Origin: Vanrija pseudolonga
Taxonomy: Eukaryota; Basidiomycota; Tremellomycetes; Trichosporonales; Trichosporonaceae
Length of the DNA stretch: 64,000 bases
Reading direction: 5' to 3'
Assembly: GCF_020906515.1 (NCBI RefSeq)
Contig: NC_085854.1
Span: 372,001 to 436,000 of the forward strand
The position numbers and the translations under genes are program-made. The notes beneath the pieces are model-generated. The model saw only the letters and a list, made by a program, of their open reading frames with translations. It had not been told where the DNA came from and did not search any database. Shown here piece after piece: positions 33,696 through 43,799 of the stretch; position 1 is the first letter of the stretch; each line of letters opens with the position of its first letter.

Positions 33696-35477
33696 ATGTT
33701 CGCCCTCCGCTCGTCGCTCCGTACCGCCGTGCGCGCTCCCTCGCGCGGCCTGGTCACTACGGCCCGCGCTGCTCCCCGGCCGGCGGTCATCGCCGCGCTC
33801 CGCCGCGGCATCACGACGTCGACGCCGCTTGCTGATGGCGGCCCCGACGAGATCCCGCACCACGGCGTCAACGTCGAGAACCCCATCAAGATCCAGGAGT
33901 GAGTGTAGACGGGCGGGCGGGCGGATGCCTCGCCGCACGGCCTTGGCACCGCACGGCCCGAGCCCCGCTCCACTGAGGACTGTGACTGTGGACACGGCGC
34001 TGACTGTACCTCCCTCCTCCTCCTCGTCCTCAACTCGCCGTCGATCCAACGTGTCCGCCGATCTGTCCCCGTCCTCCCACGGTCGATCAAACAAACACGG
34101 CGCCGACAACAACGCCTCACACACACCCCCACGCCCACGCCCACAGAGTCACCCCCGCCCCCGGTGGAGACTTTGAGATTGTCATGGTCGGCGCTGGTGT
34201 GAGTTGGAACAGTGGAGCCGCGGCATGGCTGGCGTGGAAAATAAGCCTTGAGACTAACACTCGGCCCAGAACATCATGTTCGGCTCAGACGCCGGACCCT
34301 GGAACCACTCGTTCCGCCTCGAGCACAAGCTCGGCCCCCGCCTCAAGGTGACTGCCCTCATCGACCCCAACACGGACCGCGCGAACGCCATCCTCGAGAA
34401 GAAGCGCGCGTCGTTCGTCGAGCCCGCGTACCGTGACACGATTGTGTACCGCACCATTGAGGACTACCACGATGCCCTCAACAAGTCGGGCAAGGAGCAG
34501 CCTGAGTAAGTGGGGCGGTGGGCGGTGGTGGTGGCTGGCGGCCCTGGCGCCAGCCAGCTGTGATGTCATAGGTGCTGACCGTCGCCCCCAGGGCCATCAT
34601 TGTCGGCTCGCCCCCCATGTTCCGTGGCGGCACCACGGCCGGCCGTAACCTCGAGCTCGAGCTCGTCAAGCTCTTCCCCGGCGTCGCCTACTTCATTGAG
34701 AAGCCCGTGTCGGCCGGCCCCGTCAACGAGGCGTGGCAGGTCACCCAGGACTTAATCAAGAACGGCAACGTTGTGTCGGTCGGCTACATGCTCCGCTACC
34801 TCCGCTGCGTTCAGAAGATGAAGCAGATCATCCACGAGAACGACCTCTCGGTCATGGCCACCAACGCGCGCTACTCGGCCGCCTACGAGTCGATTGACAA
34901 GCCCGCATGGTGGGACAAGTCCAAGGACATGGGCCCCGTCATTGAGCAGGGTACCCACTTCTGTGACCTGTCGCGCTACTTTGGTGGTGACGTCGACCTC
35001 TCGACTGTCGCCGCCCGCACTGTCGAGTGGTACGAGAAGCCTGGAGTGCTCTCCAAGATCCCCGCTGCCGTCAACGAGAAGGCCATCCCCGAGGAGGAGC
35101 GCATCCCCCGTATCACGTCGGCTGTGTGGAAGTACGAGAACGGCGCCGTCGGCTCGTTCACCCACACTGTCGCGCTCCAGGGCACCGCGTACGACTGCGA
35201 GCTCGAGGTCTGGTGCGACGGCTACCACATGCGTCTTGTCGACCCTTACAACAACCCCACCCTGCTCGTCCGCCGCCCCGGAGACGACCACGAGGAGAAG
35301 CACACCTTCACCGACGACGACCCCTTCTTCAGCGAGATCTCGTCGTTTGTCGACGCCATCGAGGGTGGCCCCGACGCCCACATCCTCTCGTCGTTTGAGG
35401 ACGCCACCAAGACGTACGAGCTTACCTGGGCCATCCGCAACGCTGGTGAGAAGGCCGCCGCCGCCATTAAGAAGTAA
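33696..35477 (+). CDS. Gfo/Idh/MocA family oxidoreductase with a mitochondrial-type leader
   Basis: The exons are 33696-33898, 34147-34198, 34270-34505 and 34592-35477 (458 residues). The first 40 residues are rich in arginine, serine and alanine without acids (MFALRSSLRTAVRAPSRGLV), typical of a mitochondrial presequence. The Rossmann motif VMVGAGNIMFG follows at about residue 78, and the family EKPVSAGP motif lies near 190. The C-terminal sheet domain follows. The family uses NAD(P) to oxidise or reduce sugars, inositols or similar compounds; the substrate cannot be told. The first intron (248 bases) sits exactly between the leader and the enzyme domain. This would allow alternative promoters to make a cytosolic form (inference). 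Confidence 0.85.
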
Positions 35478-36457
35478 TAGAATCGTTTGTTAGTGACGCC
35501 AGCGGCAGACTGGCGTTGTAGAGTAGGACAATGCATGGTGCTAGAACAGAGGGTGGCGAGCGGCACGAGCGAAGCGAGTGTCGCGGTGCGATGTGGGTGA
35601 AGCGGGGTGGGGGAGGGGGGTTGTGGTGGCTGTCGCGGGGCGGTGGGCGGTGGCTGGGTGGGCCGTGCGGGGTACTCACCGACATGCGTTATCTCTGACG
35701 TCCCGAGTGATGTGGGCGGGGAATGGCGATCACACCGTGTCGCAGAGGAGCAGTGTACATAGCGCGCCGCGTCGTGTCACCAGCGGCGAGACCAAGGCGG
35801 AATGTGAGACAGTGGTGTGCGGGGTTCACCGAGGAGATCGGGTGCGGGAATGCTGCACAAGCCAAGTACCGGGCACAAGCAGCTGGGATACAGGCACGGC
35901 TGTGTATGCACATACTGTTCATGGCACGCCTCGGCCGTGGCTATGCACGCCCATACGGCCTGCATGCCCACTGCCGGCCAGCCTACATGGAGCATATGCC
36001 ACGGGGGCGGAGCAAATGCGGCCGGCGAAAAAAAAGTTTGCAATCTTTGCAATCTAATCGCAAGTGGCCGAGGCGTGGGTGGGGCTGGTGGGGTGGAGCT
36101 GGTGTGCGTCTGCGTGTGCCTCTGCCCTTGTCGCCTTCCTGCCTCGGCGTGATGGAGCTGCTGGCAGGAGCATGCATATGCACATACTTGTAGAGTGCAT
36201 GCACACGCCCTCTCCGGCGGAGGAGCTGCCTGCCCGAGCACGCTTAGCCCGCCTCCCCTCCCCGGCATCGCAGCAACGGACGGCCGGACCAGGGCGTGGC
36301 CAAGTCTTGGCACGACGGAGACCCCTCCGGCGGCCCAGTCAAATTGAGTAAACTTTTTCCAAGAGCGCAGGCGAGTAGCGACGACGTACATAAGCGCGCA
36401 CCCCGGGCTCGCTGCACCCCCACACACCCTTGATGCCTCTGTTTACCACCGCACACC
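35478..36457. other. 0.98 kb region without a recognisable gene
   Basis: This holds the 3' flank of the oxidoreductase and the promoter of EFM5. No feature is supported. Confidence 0.45.
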
Positions 36458-37584
36458 ATGACGATCGAGAACCGCCCCGCCCCGGCCGCCGACGAGGCGG
36501 ATAAGCACGCCGCAGCGTATGACCCGCGTGACGACATCTCCGAGTTCTCCGACCTGTCCGACGCCGAGCTCGACGTCGGGCTGTCCGCCGACGCCCTCGC
36601 GGCCCTGCAAGACTTCTACACGGAACAGCAGGCCACCCAAGACGCGCTCGACTCGCTTGCCGACCTGCTCCAGCGCACCGATGTCGACAGCGACGACGAG
36701 ACCCCCGCCCCGGTCACGCCTGAGGACCTGCCGCTGAGCATGGACCTGTTCCCCGAGGAATGGGGCATGAGCCAGTTCTGGAACGACGAGGCGAGCGCTG
36801 CGGCGTTGGCGGCTGAGGCGGCCGTGCAGGCTGGGCCTGATGGATTGATTGTGGCGATTTCGTCGCCGAGCACTTTCCTCGCGCTGAAGGTGAGTTGCGC
36901 CGGCGGGGCAGTGGAACCCACACCGCGCACGCACGCACGCCTCGCTGCGCTCGGCGTGCTGACGCTCTCAGAAACTCCGCGTCCCCAACCCCCTCCTCCT
37001 GCTCGAGTTCGACCCCCGCTTCGCCGTCTGCGACGAGTTCCGCCGGTACGACGTGCACGACCCGCTCGACCTGCCCGGCCTCGACAGCGTGCGCGGCACC
37101 GCGGCGGTCATCATCGCCGACCCGCCGTACCTCAACGCTGCGACCATGGGGAATACCGCCAAGACGATGAATGCGCTCGCGGGGGAGGACTGCAAGTTTA
37201 TTGTGGCGACTGGTGAGTAGTACGCCGTGCGCGAAGCGCGCGGCGCGGCGGGCGGCGGTGCGGGGAATGCTGCAGCCACCCCACACCCCACACCACCCCG
37301 CTCGCTCGCTCCGCTCGCAGGGTGCTAACCCCCGCCCAGGCTGGGTCGTCCGCGACACCATCAAGTCGACCCTCAACGCCCGCATCACAGCCTACCGCCC
37401 GCACCACCGCGGCGGGCTGGCCAACGCGTTCCGCACGTACCTCAACTACACGAGCGCCGACCCCGCGTTCGCGTTCGCCGACGACGAGGACGACGGCGAT
37501 AACGACTTTGCAGACGACGTCGCGGCGCGCAAGCCGCAGATCGGCATGATCGTGCCCGACGTGCCCGAGCTGCGGTCGGCGTAG
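36458..37584 (+). CDS. EFM5: EFM5/EEF1AKMT1-type eEF1A lysine methyltransferase
   Basis: The exons are 36458-36889, 36972-37212 and 37340-37584 (305 residues). The family features are MSQFWNDE at about 108 (SQFWY in homologs), PLLLLEFDPRF at about 151, RRYDVHDPLD and the catalytic DPPY at 194-197, with a following GWVVRDTI block. N6-adenine-like (D/N)PP(Y/F) enzymes of this branch methylate eEF1A at Lys79 in yeast, using S-adenosylmethionine, in the cytosol. An acidic N-terminal extension (DDISEFSDLSDAELDVGLSA) and an acidic insert near the C-terminus (FADDEDDGDNDFADD) are extra to the family core. The introns are longer than average and GCTCGC-rich. Confidence 0.9.
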
Positions 37585-37643
37585 GTGTGTGGGTGGGATG
37601 CATATTGTTGTCTTGAGTGACGACGGAGGTGGACGCTGGTGGA

Positions 37644-37699
37644 GGCTGGCTGACTGGCTGGCTGACTGGCTGGCTGACTTGCTCACTTTGACTGACTGA
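37644..37699 (+). repeat. short GGCTGGCTGACT minisatellite
   Basis: About four tandem copies of a 12-base GGCTGGCTGACT-like unit run into two further TGAC units. Confidence 0.75.
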
Positions 37700-37866
37700 C
37701 CGACCCCGCCGCTCGCCGCTCGCACGCCTGCGGCGTGCTCGCACTCGCGTGCAAAAGAGGATGTCCGCGCCCCGAGCTTGTTCGGGAACGCGGCTCCCCC
37801 CGGCCCACCAGATCGCCCTGGACGACGGTCCGAGGCGCCGGCCCAGACGGCGTCTGGCACCGGACG

Positions 37867-37898
37867 TGTCTCACATTGGTCGGCGCTAATGTGAGACA
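37867..37898. repeat. perfect 11-base inverted repeat
   Basis: TGTCTCACATT and AATGTGAGACA pair perfectly around a 10-base loop. It lies 280 bases downstream of EFM5. It could be a protein-binding palindrome or an RNA hairpin. Confidence 0.7.
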
Positions 37899-37954
37899 AG
37901 TTGGCTGGGTCTGAGCTCGAAGGGGTGTACGGGCGACAGGCAAGCTGCCCTACC

Positions 37955-38050
37955 GCAGCCCCGCACGTACACACACGGATTCGAACCCAGCTCGACGGGG
38001 TCGTCGGATGGGAAGCTGGCGCCTTAACCATCCGGCGACCGCGTCGAGCG
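37955..38050 (-). other. tRNA-like sequence, probably not a working tRNA
   Basis: The minus strand has an A-box-like GCCGGATGGTTAAGGC and a perfect B-box-like GGTTCGAATCC, 40 bases apart. CGACG/CGTCG between them could form a long variable arm. The anticodon and T stems do not pair properly. It looks like a tRNA relic or the head of a tRNA-derived repeat. Confidence 0.3.
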
Positions 38051-38311
38051 TGATAGCTGGGTACCTGGGTTTGTGATAAGTTGCGTGCACGTCTCCGTGC
38101 ACGGATGTTGCCACTGTCCGTGCTTGTGTGTGCATGCTCGGCACGGTGTGCCATACATCGTGCATGACCCATGCACATACTTGCTCGTGCACGATGCAGT
38201 CAGCGGTCAGTGATTAGTAGAAGACCCAACACGTCGCACCCATTCACCCCACACACGAAACACCATCCCTCACCCACACACCACACACCCACACACACAA
38301 CCCACCATACA

Positions 38312-39565
38312 TCACAGCCAGATAAAGTCGGTGACGCGGTCGACAGGCGCAGCAGCCACAAGCTTCCACTGGTCGTGTTTGTCGCCTCCAATCTCGTAGA
38401 CCTCAACCAGCTCGTTCTGCTGGCCGGCAACGGCGGCGTACTTGCCGTCCGCCGAGATCTGGAACGCGCGGATCGTGTCGCAGTTGGTGCGGACAAACGA
38501 CACGCTCTCGACGCCCTTGCCGTTCGCCTTCAACCGGAGCACGGCGACCGCGTCGCCGACCTGGCGCTCCTGGATGGGCGGGAGCGTCGGGTTCGCCTTG
38601 CTCGCGTCCAGCTCGAGCCGGTTGGAGACGTACAGCGTGCGCGGGTCGTTGGGGTGCAGCGTGATCTCGGCCGCGTCCATGGAGCCCGAGTAGCCCTCGG
38701 GCACGGACGGCGGGATGATGCCCACCGGCGCGAAGACGGGGTGGTAGTCGTGCGTGCTGGGGATGTCGAAGGCGGTCACGGCGTGGCCGAGTTCACCGAG
38801 GACGTAGAGGAGTTTGCCTACAGTCAGTCCCGGGGAGCAGCGCACCCGAACCCACCGTCATGGCTCACGACGCCGTGGCGCGGGCCAAAGCCAGGAGCAC
38901 ACTGGTTCCAGTCGACGACCTTGAGGCCGCTCTCGCCCTGCCGGATGACATGGTAGATGCGGTCGCTGCCCAGGTCGAAGACGTACAGGAGGCCGTTCTC
39001 GCCCTCAAGCACCTGGTGTGCGTGTGGCGCGTCCTGGCGGGCAGGGTTGGGCTTGGGCGAGTTCTCGTACGGGAAGGGGAGGGATAGGACGGGCGACTCG
39101 GACGTGGTGGAGAGGGTGCCGTCGGCGTTGGTGGGGATGTGGAGGACCGAGCCGCCGACGTACTGCGCGTAGTGTCAGCGAGTGCGATGAGGATCCCTGC
39201 CAGTGGCGCCACTCACGTTCGCGACAACGATACCCGAGCCGTCCTTGTTGACGTGGACTAACGGTCAGCGAGTCCATCCCTCCCCCATCAACTCCACTCC
39301 ACCTACCGTGGCACGGCCCGCCGTGTGTCTTGCGCTCAGAGGTGACCTGCACCCCGTCGTCGTTGACGACAGCGGAGAAGACCGTCCCGTTCGTCTCGTC
39401 CTCGCTGACGGCGTAGAACGTGTTCTTGGCCGGCGCATGCTCGAGCCACGAGGGGTTGATGGGCGTGTGTGCGTCCGACACCTTGGTGAGGGTGCCCGCG
39501 GCGGGGTCGAACGCCAGCGCCGCGATGGAGGAGCGGTATCCGCCTGCGAGGAGGGTGTAGGGCAT
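38312..39565 (-). CDS. seven-bladed beta-propeller lactonase (6-phosphogluconolactonase/muconate cyclase type)
   Basis: The exons are 39307-39565, 39217-39257, 38856-39162 and 38312-38817 (370 residues). The start MPYTLLAGGYRSSIAALAFD is typical of the 10-family lactonases. So are INPSWLEHAPAKNTFYAVSE, HVNKDGSGIVVANYVGGSV, HAHQVLEGENGLLYVFDLGSDRI and LYVSNRLELD. Homologs hydrolyse 6-phosphogluconolactone or act as carboxy-muconate lactonising enzymes in aromatic catabolism. No signal peptide is seen, so it is probably cytosolic. It diverges from the MDR reductase gene at 40320 and they share a 754-base upstream region. That is compatible with co-regulation, but unproven. Confidence 0.88.
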
Positions 39566-40319
39566 TGCGATGGGGAGTAAGTTGCTGAGAGAGAGTAAAA
39601 GAGCGAGAGATAGATATAGAGCGCAGAATAACACCGTGTCGGTGTGAAAGTCGTCGACCCCACGTCGAGTGGGGGGCCGCAGTCGACGCCGCCGTTGCCG
39701 TCGTATGCCGCTCACAAGGCCGGACCGGCCGCGCCGCACCGCACACTGGGCCGAGGTTGAGCCGGAGCTGTGGTGCGTGGCAGCCACGTGGAGTGACGCG
39801 CCAAGCCCGACAAGTTCGAGATCAGTTGCCGGTGGCGACGTGGGACACTCGGCACGCCGCCGTTAGTTGGGAATGCAAATGCGCCGTCGCATCGCGCATC
39901 GCAATGCACCTCGGCACGCCGACGACGACGACGACGTGGAGAACTAGAAACTAGACTGATTAGGCGCGGACTATAAGTGCTGCGGCACGCCGTGACGACA
40001 TATCGCCCCGAGCCACGCATCCATCAGAGGACTAGACAACGACGAGGCGACGACGCGATAACATCGACCAGCGGCGAGAATCCCAGTATTCGACATCACA
40101 GTGCCTTCTTGCTGCTGCCCGCTTATCGTCCTCCCACTCCCACCCCAACACCCGACACACACCGCCTCGTGGACCAACCGAGCAAGCCGACGGCGAGCGA
40201 GCGCGAGCGCGACATTCCGCACAAGTCTTGGCTTCTTGATCGCCACTGGACTGGCGCTTCCTTCCCAATCAGTACAAGTACCCCCACCGGCGCCCTTTCC
40301 CACCTCCCCAAACACGAAC
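39566..40319. other. divergent promoter region, lactonase/MDR reductase
   Basis: TATA-like sequences face both ways: ATAT near 39610-39618 toward the lactonase, and CTATAAGT at about 39970-39977 toward the reductase. An open frame from 40101 runs in phase into the reductase. Confidence 0.45.
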
Positions 40320-41530
40320 ATGAGCTCGACCCCATCAGCATCAGTAACAGCAACAATGACGACCTCGGCCCCTCCCCCAACGGCGCGCGCGTGGGAGTGG
40401 ACCGCGCGCGGAATGGCATGGGACGTGCTCCGACTCAACCCTGCCAGACCGGTGCCGACACTCCCCCCGCCGACGCCGCTGCCGTCTGACATCGACCCGG
40501 CGGAAGAGTGGCTGCTCATCAAGGTAGCCTTTGCGTCCCTCAACGCAGGCGCCATCTTCCAGATGAACCTCGTGCCGAGCGTCGCGCGCGCCGCGAACGG
40601 CGTGCCAGAGATGGACTTGTCCGGCACCGTCGTGGACACCTGGCGCGGCGACGCGACCACGACGCCGCGCTTCGCCAAGGGCGACGGCGTGTACGCCATG
40701 CTGCCGGCGGGGTACACCCTCCCTACCGGCAGCGGCGCGCTGGCAGAGTTCGTCCGCGTGCCGGCGCGCTTCGCCGTCCTCAAGCCCCCGCACGTGTCTT
40801 TCTCTGACGCGGCGGCCGTCGGCATCGCGACACTCACCGCGCACGAGATGATCCGCTCCACGACCCTCAACCCCGGCGACCGCGTGCTTGTCAACGCTGC
40901 TTCCGGCGGGATAGGCACCATGGTCGTGCAGATGGCGCGCGCCGCCGTCGGCAAGGAGGGGTTCGTCGTCGGCGTGTGCAGTGGCAAGAACGCGGCGATG
41001 GTGCGCGACATCGGCGCGGACGAGGTGGGTGTCGCTTGTACCTCCAGACAATGCTGATTCTCCAGGTTGTAGACTACACACAGCACCCCAACGTCGGGGC
41101 GCACCTCGCGGCGACCTACGGCCCCTTTGACGCCGCGTTCGACACGCTCGGCCACCAGGCGCTGTACCTCGCCTCGCCGACCTTCCTGGCCCCGCAAGCC
41201 GACTACGTCAGCGTGGGCATCAAGCCGCCGACATTCTACGTGCCCGACTTTCTGTGCGCCGTGCTCCAGATGAAGCTCAACGAGTGGTGGCCCACGTCGC
41301 GGTGGCTCGGCGGCGTCGGCCGCAAGTGGGTCGCTGTGGCGATGATGAGCCCGACCCTCCCGGACCGCGAGGCGGCAGTTTACGCCCTCGCCGCGGGCGA
41401 TATCCGCGTGGTGCGCGACTCGGTCTGGGCGTTCGAGGACGCCGACAAGGCGTACAAGCACCTCGGCGGCCTGCACGCCCGCGGCAAGGTGCTTGTCAAG
41501 GTCGATCCGACGTACAAGGATGATGAGTAG
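40320..41530 (+). CDS. medium-chain (zinc-less) reductase, quinone oxidoreductase-like
   Basis: The exons are 40320-41024 and 41066-41530 (389 residues). The N-terminal GroES-like domain reads LLIKVAFASLNAGAIFQ, MDLSGTVVD and FAKGDGVYAMLPAGY. The Rossmann domain starts at VLVNAASGGIGTMVVQMARA, followed by DIGADEVVDY. The zinc-ligand cysteines of alcohol dehydrogenases are absent, so it is an NADPH-type quinone oxidoreductase or enoyl reductase relative. The frame is open upstream to 40101 and that extension is basic (NRASRRRASASATFR). A longer form with a mitochondrial leader is therefore possible. I prefer the MSSTPSASV start because the upstream part has poor sequence quality for coding. 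Confidence 0.85.
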
Positions 41531-42054
41531 AGCGCGTTTCGGAAAGAATCAAATGTACTTATGTAGCTGTGTACAGCGGCCAGGCCCGCATCTTATCAGT
41601 TGGCTATGCCACCACCCCTGCCGACATGGCCGTCGGCCCCAGCTTCTTGGCAGCCCGTGCCTCCCAACCTCGCGCCCACCTCGCGCCGTAGCTGCCCCTT
41701 GGGCTCCATAGCCCCTGTAGCATATCCGCAGCCATGATGCATCGTCACAGTCGTCACCTGATGCCTGCCAGGTACTGCGCCGCGGTCGCTCACGAGGCGG
41801 CGCGTGCCGCATCCACCTCCCTCCTCTCCTCGCCCCGCCTCGCCCCTCCTTCTCAAAGTCCCAAAACACACTGTTGTCGGCCGCCGGGCATGCCTATGCG
41901 TTTCTCGTGCGTGCATGAGCAGCTTGGTGTGACGCTGGCCGACGCGCTCGACTTGTCGAGCACGCGCACCCACACTCAAACGAGGCCGTATCATCGGTCG
42001 CGGATCGTTCGGCTGTTCACAAAGCCCGTGTTGAACAGCAACAACGAGCTGGCG
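41531..42054. other. spacer between convergent genes
   Basis: This lies between the reductase and NAD kinase 3' ends. No feature was seen. Confidence 0.5.
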
Positions 42055-43339
42055 TCAGTCAGCGTACTCCCCTCCGCAGACCCACTTGATATCCTTGACC
42101 CAGCCCGTGCCGGGGCCGCCACCACGCTCGATACACGGAATAGGCCACGGTGAGCGGCGCACATCAACACTCTCGCCCACGCTTAGCTCGCCGACATCCC
42201 GGCCGTCGAGAGAAAGCAGTGCCGGCGCACGGGCGCGGTTCGCAATCTGTAACCTTACCCGCGCGGAGCCGGGGAGCACCACAGGCCGGAAGGAGAGCGA
42301 GCGCGGCGCGACGGGCGTGAGGAGAAGCACGTCGGCCTCGGGGTGCGCTATCGGCCCGCCAGAGGAGAGGTTGTACGCTGTCGACCCCGTCGGCGTAGAC
42401 AGCAGCAGCCCGTCCGCCTGGTATGGTGTCAGCCAGCTGCCGTATGTACATATGGCACACTCACGATGCCAGTCGTGAGACACTCGTCGTTGAGGTACGC
42501 GTCCAGCACGGCCAATTGTGGGTGCCGGCCGCGGTTGAGCGCAACCTCGTTCATCACCTGCCACCCCGCGGGCGCATGCGATCGACTGCACCGCGCGAGC
42601 ACCTTGCCGTCCTTGTCGAGCGGGGTACATGCCAGCCGCATGCGGTAGAGGATCGACACTGGCCCGAGCAGCGTCGCGCGGAGCACGTCGATGAACGACT
42701 CGATCGGGAAGGGGAGGAGGAAGCCGAGCGAGCCCATCGAGAAGCACAGCACCGGCGGGCACTCGCCCTGCGAGAAGAGGCTCGACGCGTGCAGCATCGT
42801 CCCGTCGCCGCCTAGTGTGATGACCAGGTCGGTCTGCGCGAAGAGGTCGGGCGAGTCTGCCGTCAGAAGTGGATTGCCACAGCACTTACCAGGCTCGAAG
42901 ACCACCAGGTCCTGGGTGGGGTGCGCGTCGGCCGTGTGCTGCTCGACCAGGATCCGAATGATGCCGTACGTGTCGGCAAAGTAGCTGGCGCGGGTCAGTC
43001 AGCGAGCCCGTCGGAGACGCAGACCCACTCGAGGACCTTGCCGACTGCGCGGTCGACGCGCGCATCGCCCGACTTGTGCACGATGAGCACTGCGGCCGGG
43101 GGCGAGCTCCACGAGCTCAGCACATGTGAGCCGGATACGGGCGGCTCGTCGGCGTTGGCAAAGGGGATGAGGAGGGGTTTTCTGAACGGTCAGCGGCTGG
43201 CATCGCAGTGGCCAAGGACTCACTCGAAGCGCGGCGCGAGGTCCCGCAGCGCCGTGTGCACCCCCCTTCTTGCCAAGTGGGAGCTCACGGTCGCGAGCCG
43301 CGCGACGGCCTTGCTGCTTGCCTCGGAGGAGCTGGGCAT
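42055..43339 (-). CDS. NAD(H) kinase
   Basis: The exons are 43224-43339, 43029-43181, 42890-42984, 42465-42856 and 42055-42417 (372 residues). The kinase motifs are LVITLGGDGTMLHAS (GGDGT at 137-141), FSMGSLGFLLPF, the NE pair in VMNEVALNRG and STPTGSTAYNLSSGGP at 259-274. The enzyme makes NADP(H) from NAD(H) with ATP. The first 35 residues are basic and amphipathic-looking (AVARLATVSSHLARRGVHTA). This fits a mitochondrial leader and a Pos5-like role, but the family alone does not separate cytosolic from mitochondrial forms. All exon phases agree. Confidence 0.93.
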
Positions 43340-43799
43340 GGTGCTGTGTTGTGAGCGACAAAGGTGAGAGGCCCATAAATGTCGGTACTCTGAGCGCTCG
43401 TGGTCACCGGTTCATCGCGCGGGGGGGATTGCCGATACGTCATCAGCCTGACTACCCCACTGCAACAACAAGTAAGCGACAACGACGACAGCTCTCGGCC
43501 AGTGTTGCCTCGTCGCCGAGGTGAGCTGGACTGGTTTGACTCATCGGCGCTTGCCTTGATGAGATGCTTCGGCGAAGCTGCGGTTGGAACAGAGGGGACT
43601 GGGGATCCATGTGTGTTTCAACACGACGCCGATCAATAGATGCCTCGGCTTGAACACTGCCGGCTCGGCCTCGGACCGCCGACTGGACCGACTGGGTGAC
43701 GATCTCGGTGTGGTTGTGTCTGTTCTGCTACAACACGTGACAATATATACATGCAGCTATGATGTATGGTGTGGCGTTGCATACGACGTAAGCACCCAC
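43340..43799. other. intergenic region
   Basis: This is the promoter side of the NAD kinase gene. An AT-rich ATATATACATGCA stretch sits near 43743-43755, just after the F-box-like gene. No other feature was found. Confidence 0.5.

Larger units (their letters stand above)
37585..38311. other. spacer with minisatellite, hairpin and tRNA-like sequence
   Basis: This lies between the 3' ends of EFM5 and the lactonase gene. It contains the three features listed separately here. A CA-rich run sits at about 38270-38308. Confidence 0.5.
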
